Source: Acidobacteriaceae bacterium
Lineage (GTDB): Bacteria; Acidobacteriota; Terriglobia; Terriglobales; Acidobacteriaceae
Assembly (NCBI GenBank): GCA_003134995.1
Contig: PLDC01000025.1
Span: forward strand, 368,882 to 432,881
Reading direction: 5' to 3'
DNA: 64,000 nt
Shown here in pieces: positions 15,310 to 24,988 of the stretch. The translations under genes were made by a program, and so were the position numbers. Below the pieces are notes generated by a model. That model was not told the DNA's origin and made no database searches. It was given only the letters and a program-made list of their open reading frames with translations. The stretch's first letter is position 1; each line of letters begins with the position of its first letter.

Positions 15310-16476
15310 ATGCCCCGCATTTACCTCGACAATAACGCCACTACGCCGGTGCTACCGGAAGTGTTCGAGGCCATGCGCCCGTATTTTGGCGAGCACTTCG
15401 GAAACGCGTCGTCAATTCATCACCATGGGCAGGAGACGCGCGCTGCCGTGGAGCGGGCGCGCGATTCGGTGGCGTCGTTACTGGGGTGCAGGTCATCAGA
15501 GATCGTGTTTACCAGCGGCGGCACCGAAGGCGACAATCTGGCGATCGCCGGACTGACAAGCCCCGGCGATCACGTCATCACGTCCAGCATCGAGCACCAT
15601 GCGGTGCTGCTGGCCTGCAAGCATCTTGAGGAAACGGGGTGCGAAGTAACCTACGTGCCGGTCGATGGACGCGGCATGGTCGATCCCGGCGACATACGCC
15701 GCGCATTGCGATCCAATACAAAGCTGATCTCGATCATGCTGGCGAACAATGAAACGGGAGTGCTGCAGCCAGTCGAGGAAATTGGAAAAATTGCCGCGGA
15801 AGCTGACGTGTACTTTCATACCGACGCGGTACAAGCCGCGGGCAAGATTCGGGTTGATGTGAATCAGATCGGTTGTGACGCGCTTTCGATTTCCGGCCAC
15901 AAGATGCATGCGCCGCAGGGTGTGGGAGCGCTTTATGTGCGCAAGGGAACCCGGCTGCAGCCGCTGTTTTATGGTGGACGTCATGAACGGTCGCGGCGCG
16001 CGGGAACTGAAAATGTACCGGGAATAGTTGCTCTTGGCAAGGCCGCAGAATTGGCAATGCAGGGCTTCGAGCGCGGTGACGACAAGAAAATGTCGGCGCT
16101 GCGCGACAGGCTACAGCAGGGAATTCCCGCCCAGGTCGAAGAGGCGGGCGTGAACGGAGAAGGTGCTCCGCGCGTGCCGAATACGACGAACATTTATTTC
16201 GATCACATCGAAGGCGAGTCGATGGTGATCTCCCTCGATCTGAAGGGACTGGCGGTTTCCACTGGCGCGGCGTGCTCGTCGGGTGCGATTGAGCCGTCGC
16301 ACGTGCTAGTGGCGATGGGGCTGCGAGCCGAACGGGCACGCGCCAGCATCCGTTTTAGTCTGGGCAAGCAGAACACTGAAGAAGAGATCGACATCGCGCT
16401 TGCGTTGGTGCCGGAGACGGTTGCCCGTCTGCGGGAATTGTCGCCGACGTGCAGAAAGATAGCAATTAGCAGTTAG
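15310..16476 (+). CDS. Cysteine desulfurase (NifS/IscS class)
   Basis: A 388-aa PLP enzyme taking sulfur from cysteine onto an active-site persulfide. YLDNNATTP opens the protein; EHHAV (95-99) stacks on PLP; SISGHKMHAPQGVG carries the PLP lysine K198; RRAGTENVPGIVA follows; VSTGAACSSG carries the catalytic cysteine C322. The class I spacing suits NifS/IscS. It is next to mnmA, pointing to sulfur supply for tRNA 2-thiouridine, and possibly for Fe-S clusters, as no iscU is present. The last five codons and the stop lie in the left arm of a 20-bp hairpin (16468-16520). Confidence 0.93.
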   Translation: MPRIYLDNNATTPVLPEVFEAMRPYFGEHFGNASSIHHHGQETRAAVERARDSVASLLGCRSSEIVFTSGGTEGDNLAIAGLTSPGDHVITSSIEHHAVLLACKHLEETGCEVTYVPVDGRGMVDPGDIRRALRSNTKLISIMLANNETGVLQPVEEIGKIAAEADVYFHTDAVQAAGKIRVDVNQIGCDALSISGHKMHAPQGVGALYVRKGTRLQPLFYGGRHERSRRAGTENVPGIVALGKAAELAMQGFERGDDKKMSALRDRLQQGIPAQVEEAGVNGEGAPRVPNTTNIYFDHIEGESMVISLDLKGLAVSTGAACSSGAIEPSHVLVAMGLRAERARASIRFSLGKQNTEEEIDIALALVPETVARLRELSPTCRKIAISS

Positions 16477-16520
16477 CAATCAGCAATCAGCCTTCCGCCA
16501 ATTGCTGATTGCCAACTGCT
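16468..16520. repeat. 20-bp stem hairpin across the desulfurase stop codon
   Basis: The 20 bases at 16468-16487 and at 16501-16520 are reverse complements at 19 of 20 positions, with a 13-nt loop. Arms are built from GCAAT/CAGCAAT words. The iscS-like stop TAG (16474-16476) lies in the left arm. There is no T-run after it, so it is more likely a processing or stability element than a terminator. Confidence 0.85.
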
Positions 16521-16531
16521 GAATTTCAAAC

Positions 16532-17644
16532 ATGCAAAATCCCAAGACCATTGCCGTAGCCATGTCGGGCGGAGTCGATTCCTCCGCCGTTGCGGCCATG
16601 CTGCGTGCCGAGGGACACAACATCATCGGCCTGACCATGCAGCTTTGGAACCAGCGCCGCTTGGCCGGACACGAGGGCATGCCCGAGCAGGTAACGGGCC
16701 GCTGCTGCTCCCTCGACGATGTCTATGACGCGCGCCGCGTGGCCGAGCACATCGGCATTCCGTATTACGTGGTCAATCACGAAGAGCGCTTCGAGCGTGA
16801 CGTCGTGCGCCCGTTCGTCGCTGAATACCTTTCGGGACGCACGCCGATCCCCTGCAGTCTCTGCAACAATCATTTGAAATTCGATCAACTGTTGATCGTC
16901 GCGCAGCAGATTGGCGCAGATTGCGTAGCCACCGGCCACTATGCCCGCGTGGAATACGACGACGCGCGCGGTCGCTGGCTGCTCAAGCGTCCCGCCGATC
17001 ACGGCAAGGATCAAACTTATTTCCTCTTCGGACTAACGCAAGAGCAACTCAGCCGCACGCTGTTCCCACTCGGCGGCATGACCAAGCCCGAGGTGCGCGA
17101 ACTTGCCCGCAAGCAGGGGCTGGCGCTCGCTGAGAAGCCCGATTCGCAGGAGATATGCTTCGTCCCAGGCGGCGACTACAAGCGCTTCATCGACGCTTAT
17201 CTCGCCGAGAGTGGTGAAGCTCTGCCTGACACCGCTGGCGAACTCGTAACCGCGAGTGGCGAAGTGATTGGCGAGCATAGCGGCATTCATAACTTCACCG
17301 TCGGCCAGCGCAAGGGCTTGGGAGTAGCCACCGGATCGCCACTCTATGTAATTCAAATCAACGGAGCCGACAAGCAGGTGGTCGTCGGCAGCGATGAGCA
17401 TCTTTATTCACGAACTCTGCGCGCTCGCCGAGTCAATCTCATCTCGGTGGGCGATCTGCTTGAGCCCATGCGCGTCTCTGTAAAGATTCGCCACCGACAT
17501 GAGGGCGCTCCAGCTGTGCTCGAGAAGATTGCTGCCGACGAAGTTCTTGTTACTTTCGATCAGCCGCAGCGAGCTATCACCCCGGGGCAAGCCGCAGTCT
17601 TCTACGATGATGACATCGTGGTGGGAGGCGGGTGGATCGCTTGA
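16532..17644 (+). CDS. mnmA: tRNA-specific 2-thiouridylase MnmA
   Basis: A 370-aa PP-loop enzyme that thiolates U34 of tRNA Lys, Glu and Gln. ATP pyrophosphatase motif SGGVDSS at residues 12-18. Catalytic cysteines are C111 ([11 protein letters not shown]) and C209 ([13 protein letters not shown]). [11 protein letters not shown] and the C-terminal [19 protein letters not shown] beta barrel are also typical. An insert with CC at 58-59 (GRCCSLDD) is usual in the non-proteobacterial subtype. It is paired with the cysteine desulfurase upstream, its likely sulfur source. The start ATG 16532 lies 12 nt after the hairpin, without an evident Shine-Dalgarno. Confidence 0.95.
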   Translation: MQNPKTIAVAMSGGVDSSAVAAMLRAEGHNIIGLTMQLWNQRRLAGHEGMPEQVTGRCCSLDDVYDARRVAEHIGIPYYVVNHEERFERDVVRPFVAEYLSGRTPIPCSLCNNHLKFDQLLIVAQQIGADCVATGHYARVEYDDARGRWLLKRPADHGKDQTYFLFGLTQEQLSRTLFPLGGMTKPEVRELARKQGLALAEKPDSQEICFVPGGDYKRFIDAYLAESGEALPDTAGELVTASGEVIGEHSGIHNFTVGQRKGLGVATGSPLYVIQINGADKQVVVGSDEHLYSRTLRARRVNLISVGDLLEPMRVSVKIRHRHEGAPAVLEKIAADEVLVTFDQPQRAITPGQAAVFYDDDIVVGGGWIA

Positions 17645-18102
17645 GGCGGGCAGCGACGGTCACGTTGGTTATGCTTTACTTCGCGGCCCTCGCTCTCACT
17701 CTGCTGTCACGTGCAATGACGAGATCTGCCAACGCCGACGGTTATTCGCATGGAACGACAAGTTGTTTGCAGGGTATTGGGGGACTTGGTGTTCGGCTTC
17801 GCCTGACGCGGGCGCGCCAATGCGAAGGCCGAGTTTCGCAACCGTATTTGGATATCGATGTCAGAGACCTGCCTATTTCGGCAAACAAACGCATCGTCAT
17901 CGGCGACACCAACTCCGCGTTCAGATGCCAGACGCCTAAGGGATCGTGCGAGCAATCTCTTTCTGGGGAAATCATGTTCAACCATTACGAGGAAACCTCT
18001 GGAAAGGATTTTCAAACGGATGGCTGGTATGAACTGAAATTTAGCCCCGGTCTGCCAGAGACCGGCCGATTCAAAGTAGATTGCATCGCCCCTTGCGGCT
18101 AG
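17632..18102 (+). CDS. Small exported hypothetical protein
   Basis: A 156-aa protein of unknown function. Residues 1-10 are basic ([10 protein letters not shown]) and 11-26 hydrophobic ([16 protein letters not shown]), so it has a signal peptide or N-terminal anchor. The exported part has cysteines about C45, C64, C99, C106 and the tail CIAPCG, suggesting disulfides, and a beta-rich pattern. GTG 17632 overlaps the last 13 nt of mnmA, favouring coupled translation; ATG 17671 is an alternative start. Confidence 0.55.
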   Translation: MDRLRRAATVTLVMLYFAALALTLLSRAMTRSANADGYSHGTTSCLQGIGGLGVRLRLTRARQCEGRVSQPYLDIDVRDLPISANKRIVIGDTNSAFRCQTPKGSCEQSLSGEIMFNHYEETSGKDFQTDGWYELKFSPGLPETGRFKVDCIAPCG

Positions 18103-18146
18103 CCTGTGCAATCAGCTTTCCTAGATGCAATCCGCGTGATTCCACC

Positions 18147-18638
18147 TCAGGGCTTACGCGGTGATTTAGCCGCAATAGTTGGACTGGGCCACACCTCAGA
18201 CAGCCCGAGCGCCACCGCGATTCCCACCGACACTTCGACAAAGCGATGCGCAGCCACGATCCACGGGGAATGTGTGTGCGCGATCAACAAAACAATGCTC
18301 ACGGTAATCGCGGCAAAGCGGAAGGCGCCCCGAAATCGCAGAACAGCGCAGAGCACTCCGCACAGGAAAATTGCGGCCGCATACACCCACACGCTGGAAG
18401 AAAAAAATGTCGCGATCAACGCTCCCAGCGCGGCACCCAACGCCGTTCCCGCAAAGCGTTGCCATGACAGGGTTCTCGGAGGAATGGTGGACTGAATAAT
18501 CACAACTGCGGAAATAGGCGCCCAATAAGACTCAGGAAGCTTCAGAAGGCGAGCCAGCAGCAGAGAAACCACCGCTGCCACCGTGGTTCGTGTCGCATCC
18601 AGAAGCGTGTCGACCGCTGGTTTGTAGGCTCTTGCCAT
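18147..18638 (-). CDS. FUSC-like/aromatic acid exporter family membrane protein
   Basis: A 163-aa integral membrane protein with about four hydrophobic segments (VAAVVSLLLARLL, WAPISAVVIIQS, GTALGAALGALIATFF, and VWVYAAAIFLCGVLCAVL onward). SYWAPISAVVIIQSTI...SWQRFAGTALGAALGA is the signature of FUSC/ArAE-type domains (p-hydroxybenzoate efflux AaeB-like, here only one membrane domain and no cytoplasmic half). Such half-size proteins may oligomerise; function uncertain. Start ATG 18638 has no good Shine-Dalgarno; a TTG at 18662 preceded by weak purines is possible. Confidence 0.7.
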   Translation of the reverse strand: MARAYKPAVDTLLDATRTTVAAVVSLLLARLLKLPESYWAPISAVVIIQSTIPPRTLSWQRFAGTALGAALGALIATFFSSSVWVYAAAIFLCGVLCAVLRFRGAFRFAAITVSIVLLIAHTHSPWIVAAHRFVEVSVGIAVALGLSEVWPSPTIAAKSPRKP

Positions 18639-18720
18639 AGTTAATAGTGATGGGAACTCCAAGAGTCTAGAACGGAAGCTCTATCGGCGCCACCGTGCAT
18701 GAAGGTCCTGGCTGTCAGCG

Positions 18721-21219
18721 CTAGTAGCGGTCGTTGGTGTTGATGTTGAAACCGAGGATGGCGTTTACCTCAACCGGCTGCTCGCCGCGCATCGCGGGAC
18801 GGAACTTCCAGCTCGGCAACGCGGCTACTATTTTCGCGGTCATGGCGGCGGGACCGGATTCAACCACTTGGAAGTTTCTCAGGTTGCCGGAAGCGTCGAG
18901 CTTGCATTTGATCACGACGCGATCGTGAGAAAGTCCTGCGGGCAATTCTGTGCGCAGGCCTTGAGGGCCCACGATCGCCCCTGCGTGAGGATGCGAGGCG
19001 GGATCGACTTCGGCGAATTGCATCACTACCGTTCCGATCGACGTATCCACATAGACCGTGTAGTTGTCGCCTGGCAGCTTGCCATAGAAATCAAACGCGC
19101 CGCCGGAGCGCGACGTGGCAACAACCGTAATTGCCGGGCCCTCCTGCTGCTTCACCGAAGAGGAGCGGCCGGGAAGTGTGGGACTGCTGCCACCCTCTGA
19201 TCCGAAGCTAGGCAGAGTGACCACCGTTGTGGTGCTGCCGCCACGCACGTCGACGCCGGGCACCATGGGGGCGCCCGTGGTTGCATTGCCAGCGCCGCCG
19301 GGACCGGGCGTGGGAGAAATTCCTCCGCGCGCATCGAGGTCAGAGCCGGGGCCGGTTCCGGTCTTGCCTGCACCCGAACCTTCGCCGGCTAATCCACTGC
19401 CGGGGCCGTCGCCGTGCCCGATGCTAGCGCCTCCGCCAGACCCGCCCACGCCCGGCTTGTCTCCGCCGGAGGGCGACATCGCCAATGAGCCTTTGCCACC
19501 GCTGCCCGGCAGTCCGACTTTCGAGCCGGGTTGCGAAGAGATTACGACTCCGCCATTGTCGCTGTTTCCACGTGCGCCTTTCGGAGGAGCGAGAACTGAA
19601 CCGGCGTCGCCGGGACCGCCGAGGCCCGCGCCTTTTCTGCCCGAGCCGGAGCCAAACGGCGCTGAGCCGCCACCAACCGATGGAGGCGGCGGAATAACAT
19701 TGTCGGCCAGAACCGTGCCATTGCCGGATCTGCCGGAATTTCCCGAGCCCGATGTCGAACCCTGGCCCGCATCTGAACCTCCGACGGATGGCGGCGGAGG
19801 GATCACGTTCGTCCCAAGCGTCGCGCCCTGAGATCTTCCGGAGGCCGAGCCGTGGGCTGTACCTGATCCGCCCACCGATCCTCCGACAGAAGGTGGAGGA
19901 GGGACGACGTTGCTGCCCAGTGATGTGCTGGCGCCGGGAGCGCTGCGTCCTGTTCCTGAGGCGCTTCCCGCCGAGACGCTAGGTGGAGGTGGGACGACAT
20001 CCTGTGTGCCGAAGAGCTTGCCCACAATGCTGCTCAACAATCCTGTATTTGCCGTCTGCGTTGGCGGCGGTGGAATGACGTTTGGCGAGGCTGATCCGGA
20101 ACCGCCGCTTTCCAGTCTGCGCAAGTGGTGGGCGGAGTCGGTGGATGGCGGCGGTGCGATTACCGATGGCACGGGAAGGTTAAGTTTTGCATTGCGGCCA
20201 ACTTCGCGCTCCGGCGCTGAAACCGGTGGAGGCACGACTCCAATTTCGTTCATCTGCACTCGCGAGCGAGCCACTTCGCGGCCGGGCGTTGCTGGCGCGG
20301 GCGGAATCACGCTGGCGTTGAGCGTTGGGGTAGAGCGCGCGCGGTCGCGAGAGACGCGCGTGGCCGCCGGACCAATCACGTTGGGATTCAAAGATGGCGC
20401 GGCCTGGATGCGGTCGCGCGAAACGTTGGGCGCCGTTGCGATGATGCTGGAATCGAGGCGTGGTGCATAGAGTGTGTGCTCGGATTGCACATTAGGCGCG
20501 GGAGGCACGACGGCTGCGCTCAGAGTGGGAGTCGTTCGAGATTTGTCGGACGAAATACTGGGAGCCGGCGGCACGATGGCGTCGAGAGTCACTCCTCCGC
20601 GAGAATGATCGCGGCTGACATTGACTTGCGCGGGCGCGATCACGTTGGCCGGAAGACTGGGAGTGGCGAGAGACGAGTGCAAGCCTTCCGCCGGCGGCGG
20701 GCCTGGATTGGCCTTCACAGCAAGGAAGTTGGCGACGTCGAGCTTCGAAGGCGGAAGCTTAATGTTGGGAGCGTCGACTACTGTCTGCTTTAAAGACCCG
20801 CCCCGCGCTACGCGAATCGTCTGCGTCGCGTGATGCGCTTCGCGGCCGCCCGCACGGCCGGTCGCGCCAGACTGCGCTCCGCCGAGATCTTCGGTGCGCG
20901 GTAGCTCGTCGCCGGAGTAGTAGATCACGTCATAAGACTGCACCTTGGGTGCGGCGTAGGGACGCAGGCGATCAATCTGGTGTGGAAGAACGATCAGGAC
21001 GAAGAGCACGAGAAACTGCAGCGAAAACGATTTCAGCATGCCCCGATACGGCATGAGCGTGTCGGGAGCTTCACCGGCCAGTCGACCACCCGAGCGCGCA
21101 AAAGCGGGGCCGATGCTGGTGACAAACCCCTCCCAACGCGGCGACCACTCGACGAGCAACTGAGGCGCGTCATGAAGCGGGATGATCGCGACCTCTTCGA
21201 GTTGGAGGGTTACGGGCAT
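18721..21219 (-). CDS. Modular proline/glycine-rich TonB-like protein
   Basis: An 832-aa protein, last gene of the Tad operon direction. N-terminal cytoplasmic part of about 60 residues, one transmembrane segment (about 62-79, SFSLQFLVLFVLIVLP), and then a very long periplasmic region. Residues 192-516 hold 13 modules centred on (N/S)VIPPPPS or variants; the first eight recur every 22-25 residues with NVSRDR and TPTLN linkers, the later ones every 27-36 residues with Ser/Gly linkers. Residues about 517-720 are Gly/Ser/Pro-rich. The end (about 745-832; VVIKCKLDASGNLRNFQVVESG and WKFRPAMRGEQPVEVNAILGF) is a TonB C-terminal domain. TonB passes proton-motive energy to outer-membrane receptors; whether this one does, or spans the envelope for the pilus, is unknown. 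No ExbB/ExbD lies nearby. Confidence 0.8.
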   Translation of the reverse strand: MPVTLQLEEVAIIPLHDAPQLLVEWSPRWEGFVTSIGPAFARSGGRLAGEAPDTLMPYRGMLKSFSLQFLVLFVLIVLPHQIDRLRPYAAPKVQSYDVIYYSGDELPRTEDLGGAQSGATGRAGGREAHHATQTIRVARGGSLKQTVVDAPNIKLPPSKLDVANFLAVKANPGPPPAEGLHSSLATPSLPANVIAPAQVNVSRDHSRGGVTLDAIVPPAPSISSDKSRTTPTLSAAVVPPAPNVQSEHTLYAPRLDSSIIATAPNVSRDRIQAAPSLNPNVIGPAATRVSRDRARSTPTLNASVIPPAPATPGREVARSRVQMNEIGVVPPPVSAPEREVGRNAKLNLPVPSVIAPPPSTDSAHHLRRLESGGSGSASPNVIPPPPTQTANTGLLSSIVGKLFGTQDVVPPPPSVSAGSASGTGRSAPGASTSLGSNVVPPPPSVGGSVGGSGTAHGSASGRSQGATLGTNVIPPPPSVGGSDAGQGSTSGSGNSGRSGNGTVLADNVIPPPPSVGGGSAPFGSGSGRKGAGLGGPGDAGSVLAPPKGARGNSDNGGVVISSQPGSKVGLPGSGGKGSLAMSPSGGDKPGVGGSGGGASIGHGDGPGSGLAGEGSGAGKTGTGPGSDLDARGGISPTPGPGGAGNATTGAPMVPGVDVRGGSTTTVVTLPSFGSEGGSSPTLPGRSSSVKQQEGPAITVVATSRSGGAFDFYGKLPGDNYTVYVDTSIGTVVMQFAEVDPASHPHAGAIVGPQGLRTELPAGLSHDRVVIKCKLDASGNLRNFQVVESGPAAMTAKIVAALPSWKFRPAMRGEQPVEVNAILGFNINTNDRY
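19672..20646 (-). repeat. VIPPPPS coding repeat array
   Basis: This codes for residues 192-516 of the TonB-like protein. I count 13 modules starting at residues 192, 214, 236, 258, 280, 303, 327, 352, 380, 407, 437, 471 and 507. Regular early spacing and drifting later spacing suggest growth by tandem duplication followed by linker expansion. Confidence 0.75.
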
Positions 21220-21272
21220 CGATCAAACGAGTGTTGTTTCTGCTTCGGTGCAATGCCGGGGGGAAACAAGTG

Positions 21273-21662
21273 TTACTTAGTTTCCTTCATTTTCATCTGG
21301 ATTTCAATATGATCGCCCAATGCAGTTTCAGTTCGAGCCAGCGTGTGGCTGGGCAACTCCAAGACCGATGCTGCCTGCATTCGAACGGGGGAGAAGCGCC
21401 AGGGCTGGAGATTATGCTCGATGTGTACCACCCGCCCGGCACGGTCTAAATAGACTACGTCAATGGGGAACCGCATAGCAAGAGTATGAACGCCCCGGCA
21501 GGGGCGAATCCATAGCCCGCAGCCGTTACGGAAGTCACCTTCGGAGACGCCCAGCAGACCGCGTAATCGAGTCCAGTGGGTCTGGGCGAAGGCGAGATCG
21601 GTGGCGAGATGGACCTGGCGGGTCTGGTTGAAGGCTTGGCCGCGAGAGATTAGTTCAGGCAT
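21273..21662 (-). CDS. DUF192 family protein
   Basis: A 129-aa DUF192 protein. RLRGLLGVSEGDFRNGCGLWIRP, GVHTLAMRFPIDVVYLDRAGRVV and the SVLELP segment are the family hallmarks. DUF192 proteins are small beta-rich proteins of unknown role, often near Tad pilus genes and usually exported; here I see no signal peptide. Its start ATG 21662 lies 38 nt after the TadC stop, so it is part of the same transcript. Confidence 0.85.
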   Translation of the reverse strand: MPELISRGQAFNQTRQVHLATDLAFAQTHWTRLRGLLGVSEGDFRNGCGLWIRPCRGVHTLAMRFPIDVVYLDRAGRVVHIEHNLQPWRFSPVRMQAASVLELPSHTLARTETALGDHIEIQMKMKETK

Positions 21663-21699
21663 GGCGACTGCTGATTCCTCGTCGGATCGCCACCGCGGT

Positions 21700-22602
21700 T
21701 CACTTTCCAAATACCGACCGATAGGCCTGAATGAGCGGCGGACCAATCGTGACGGCGAGGAACGGCACCAGAATGAAAATAACGAGAGGTGGAACCATCT
21801 TGATGGTTGTTTTGGCAGCCTGTTCTTCGGCTCGCTGACGGCGCGCTGTGCGTAAAGAGTCCGAGTGAACCCGTAAAGCTTGAGCCACGCTGGTGCCGAA
21901 GCGATCGGTCTGGATGAGAGTGCCGACCAGAGCGCGAACGTCATCAACGCCGGTGCGGTCGACGAGGTTGCGCAAGGCTTCGGCGCGGGGCTTGCCGGCT
22001 CGCATCTCCAGATTGACGAGGTGAAACTCTTCGCTGAGGTCAGGATGTGCGTGATGCAAGTCTTTGCCAACGCGCATCAAGGCCTGGTCGAGCGCTAGGC
22101 CGGCCTCCACGCAAATTACAGTAAGGTCGAGCGCATCCGGTAGGGCGATGCGAATGCGCTGCTGGCGGTCTTTGATCATGCGCTTCAGGAAGAAGCGGGG
22201 AAGAAAGAAACCGAACGCAGGCACGCAGACCAGCAGGGCCAAGCTATCGAAACCGGAAAAAGCGATCACTCCGGCGAGGCCGAGAAACGCGAATACCATG
22301 CGTGTTCCCAGATAGTAGCTGACGTGACGCGACTCGCGAAGCCCGGCTTGAATGAGCCACGCACGAGTGCGGGAGACATCGGCTGGCGATAGCGGAATAG
22401 CCTTGCTGATCGGGTCTAACGCCATCTCCAGCCGCTCTTTAACCTTAATCGCAGGCTTTTCCGGGGCCTGAACCTGCTGGCCGCCGAGGGCGCGCAGACG
22501 CGCTCCCAGCACGGAACTGGGCGTAACCATAGCCGCGCCAAAGGCAAACACTACCAGCACGACGGTCACGAATATGACGATGGTGAGAATCAGCAACGGC
22601 AT
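21700..22602 (-). CDS. tadC: TadC, inner-membrane platform of Tad pilus
   Basis: A 300-aa type II secretion F-domain protein. An N-terminal membrane helix (about 1-25), two helices near 100-135, the GspF-like cytoplasmic domain (ALPDALDLTVICVEAGLALDQAL; RAGKPRAEALRNLVDRTGVDDVRALVGTLIQ), and a C-terminal helix (VPPLVIFILVPFLAVTIGP). With TadB it forms the platform on which TadA acts. Order and spacing (43 nt after TadB) are those of tad operons. Confidence 0.92.
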   Translation of the reverse strand: MPLLILTIVIFVTVVLVVFAFGAAMVTPSSVLGARLRALGGQQVQAPEKPAIKVKERLEMALDPISKAIPLSPADVSRTRAWLIQAGLRESRHVSYYLGTRMVFAFLGLAGVIAFSGFDSLALLVCVPAFGFFLPRFFLKRMIKDRQQRIRIALPDALDLTVICVEAGLALDQALMRVGKDLHHAHPDLSEEFHLVNLEMRAGKPRAEALRNLVDRTGVDDVRALVGTLIQTDRFGTSVAQALRVHSDSLRTARRQRAEEQAAKTTIKMVPPLVIFILVPFLAVTIGPPLIQAYRSVFGK

Positions 22603-22645
22603 TTTGAACGGATCTTAAACTTGATCTTAACTAAAACGTTCTCAA

Positions 22646-23617
22646 TCAAACCTGAATCTTAATGATCTTCCTGATTACGAAATATCCAATAGTCTGCAAA
22701 GTAATACTCAGAACCAGCAAGACATGGCCAAAGGGATCATGAAAAAGAGGCTGCACAAACTCTGGACTGAACACGTAAAGAATGACTACGACGGTCGGCG
22801 GCATGCCCATGAGCAACAACATGGTGAGCCGCCCCTGAGCAGTGTGAACCCGCACTTGACGCTGAATCTTGAACCGTTCGCGGATCACGTACGACAGGTT
22901 GTCGAGGATTTCAGCAAGGTTACCGCCAGTTTCGCGCTGAAGCATGACAGCGGTGACGAAAAACTTTACGTCCACGAGGGGCACGCGCTCGGTAAGATTC
23001 ATCAGGGCATCGCGTACTGGCATACCGAATTTCTGTTCTTCGTAGAGCTTGCGGAATTCGCTGGCCAGGGGCTCGGAGATTTCGTTGGAAATCATTTCGA
23101 GAGCCGTGGTGAAAGCGTGGCCGGCGCGGACGGCGCGGGCCAAGGTATCAATCGCCTCAGGAAAAAGCATCTCGATTTTTTCGAAACGCTTCTGGCGGCG
23201 ATAGGACACGACCGCATAGGGAAGGAACGCGCCGAGGAGAAGCCCGGCCCATCCGACAGCAGGATTCTTGGTCACGATTGCGGTCGCGAGTCCAGCCGCG
23301 ATGCCACAGACTGCGCACAACGCGAGGAAGTTGCCAGCGCGAAACTTCATGCCCGCCTGCAGCAACGATTCCTGGATCGCCGAAACCCGGGCAGAGCGGC
23401 GCAGCAAAGTATCGAGAGCGGGAATCTTGCTAAGTTGCTCGTCGCGCAGCAGGGCGAGCTCTTCGTCGGGCGCGCGCTCCGGCGCCTTCTGCACGGTGGC
23501 CAGGCGATCTCGTATCAGGCGAGCCTGGGCGCGGCGCTGGTCGACCAACGAAAAGACGACGAAGGCCGCCAGCGTGACCACGACGAGCACGAGAAGCGCG
23601 ATTAAGAGAGCGGTCAT
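22646..23617 (-). CDS. tadB: TadB, inner-membrane platform of Tad pilus
   Basis: A 323-aa F-domain protein: membrane helix at 3-25, two central helices (LALCAVCGIAAGLATAIV; VGWAGLLLGAFLPYAVV), GspF domain (FPEAIDTLARAVRAGHAFTTALEMI; FVTAVMLQRETGGNLAEILDNLSYVIRERF), and C-terminal helices (GRLTMLLLMGMPPTVVVILYV). ETGGNLAEIL is a strong TadB signature. It lies 37 nt after tadA and before tadC. Confidence 0.93.
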   Translation of the reverse strand: MTALLIALLVLVVVTLAAFVVFSLVDQRRAQARLIRDRLATVQKAPERAPDEELALLRDEQLSKIPALDTLLRRSARVSAIQESLLQAGMKFRAGNFLALCAVCGIAAGLATAIVTKNPAVGWAGLLLGAFLPYAVVSYRRQKRFEKIEMLFPEAIDTLARAVRAGHAFTTALEMISNEISEPLASEFRKLYEEQKFGMPVRDALMNLTERVPLVDVKFFVTAVMLQRETGGNLAEILDNLSYVIRERFKIQRQVRVHTAQGRLTMLLLMGMPPTVVVILYVFSPEFVQPLFHDPFGHVLLVLSITLQTIGYFVIRKIIKIQV

Positions 23618-23654
23618 ACGTGATTCAGCTTCTCCTCCTCAAATCTTCGTCTCC

Positions 23655-24950
<1,296 letters not shown>

Positions 24951-24988
24951 GAAGTCTTACGTCGTCTTAAATGGTATACCGTCTTAAA

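Noticed and set aside
19115..19831. Proline-rich 238-codon plus-strand frame
   Set aside because: It is the complement of the Gly/Pro-rich part of the TonB-like gene; Gly codons read backwards as Pro.
21663..22070. N-terminal extension of the DUF192 protein to 265 aa
   Set aside because: The extra part lies in another frame of tadC and looks random; the ATG at 21662 gives a normal DUF192 protein.
22724..23605. 293-codon plus-strand frame
   Set aside because: Antisense to tadB, which has full F-domain motifs.
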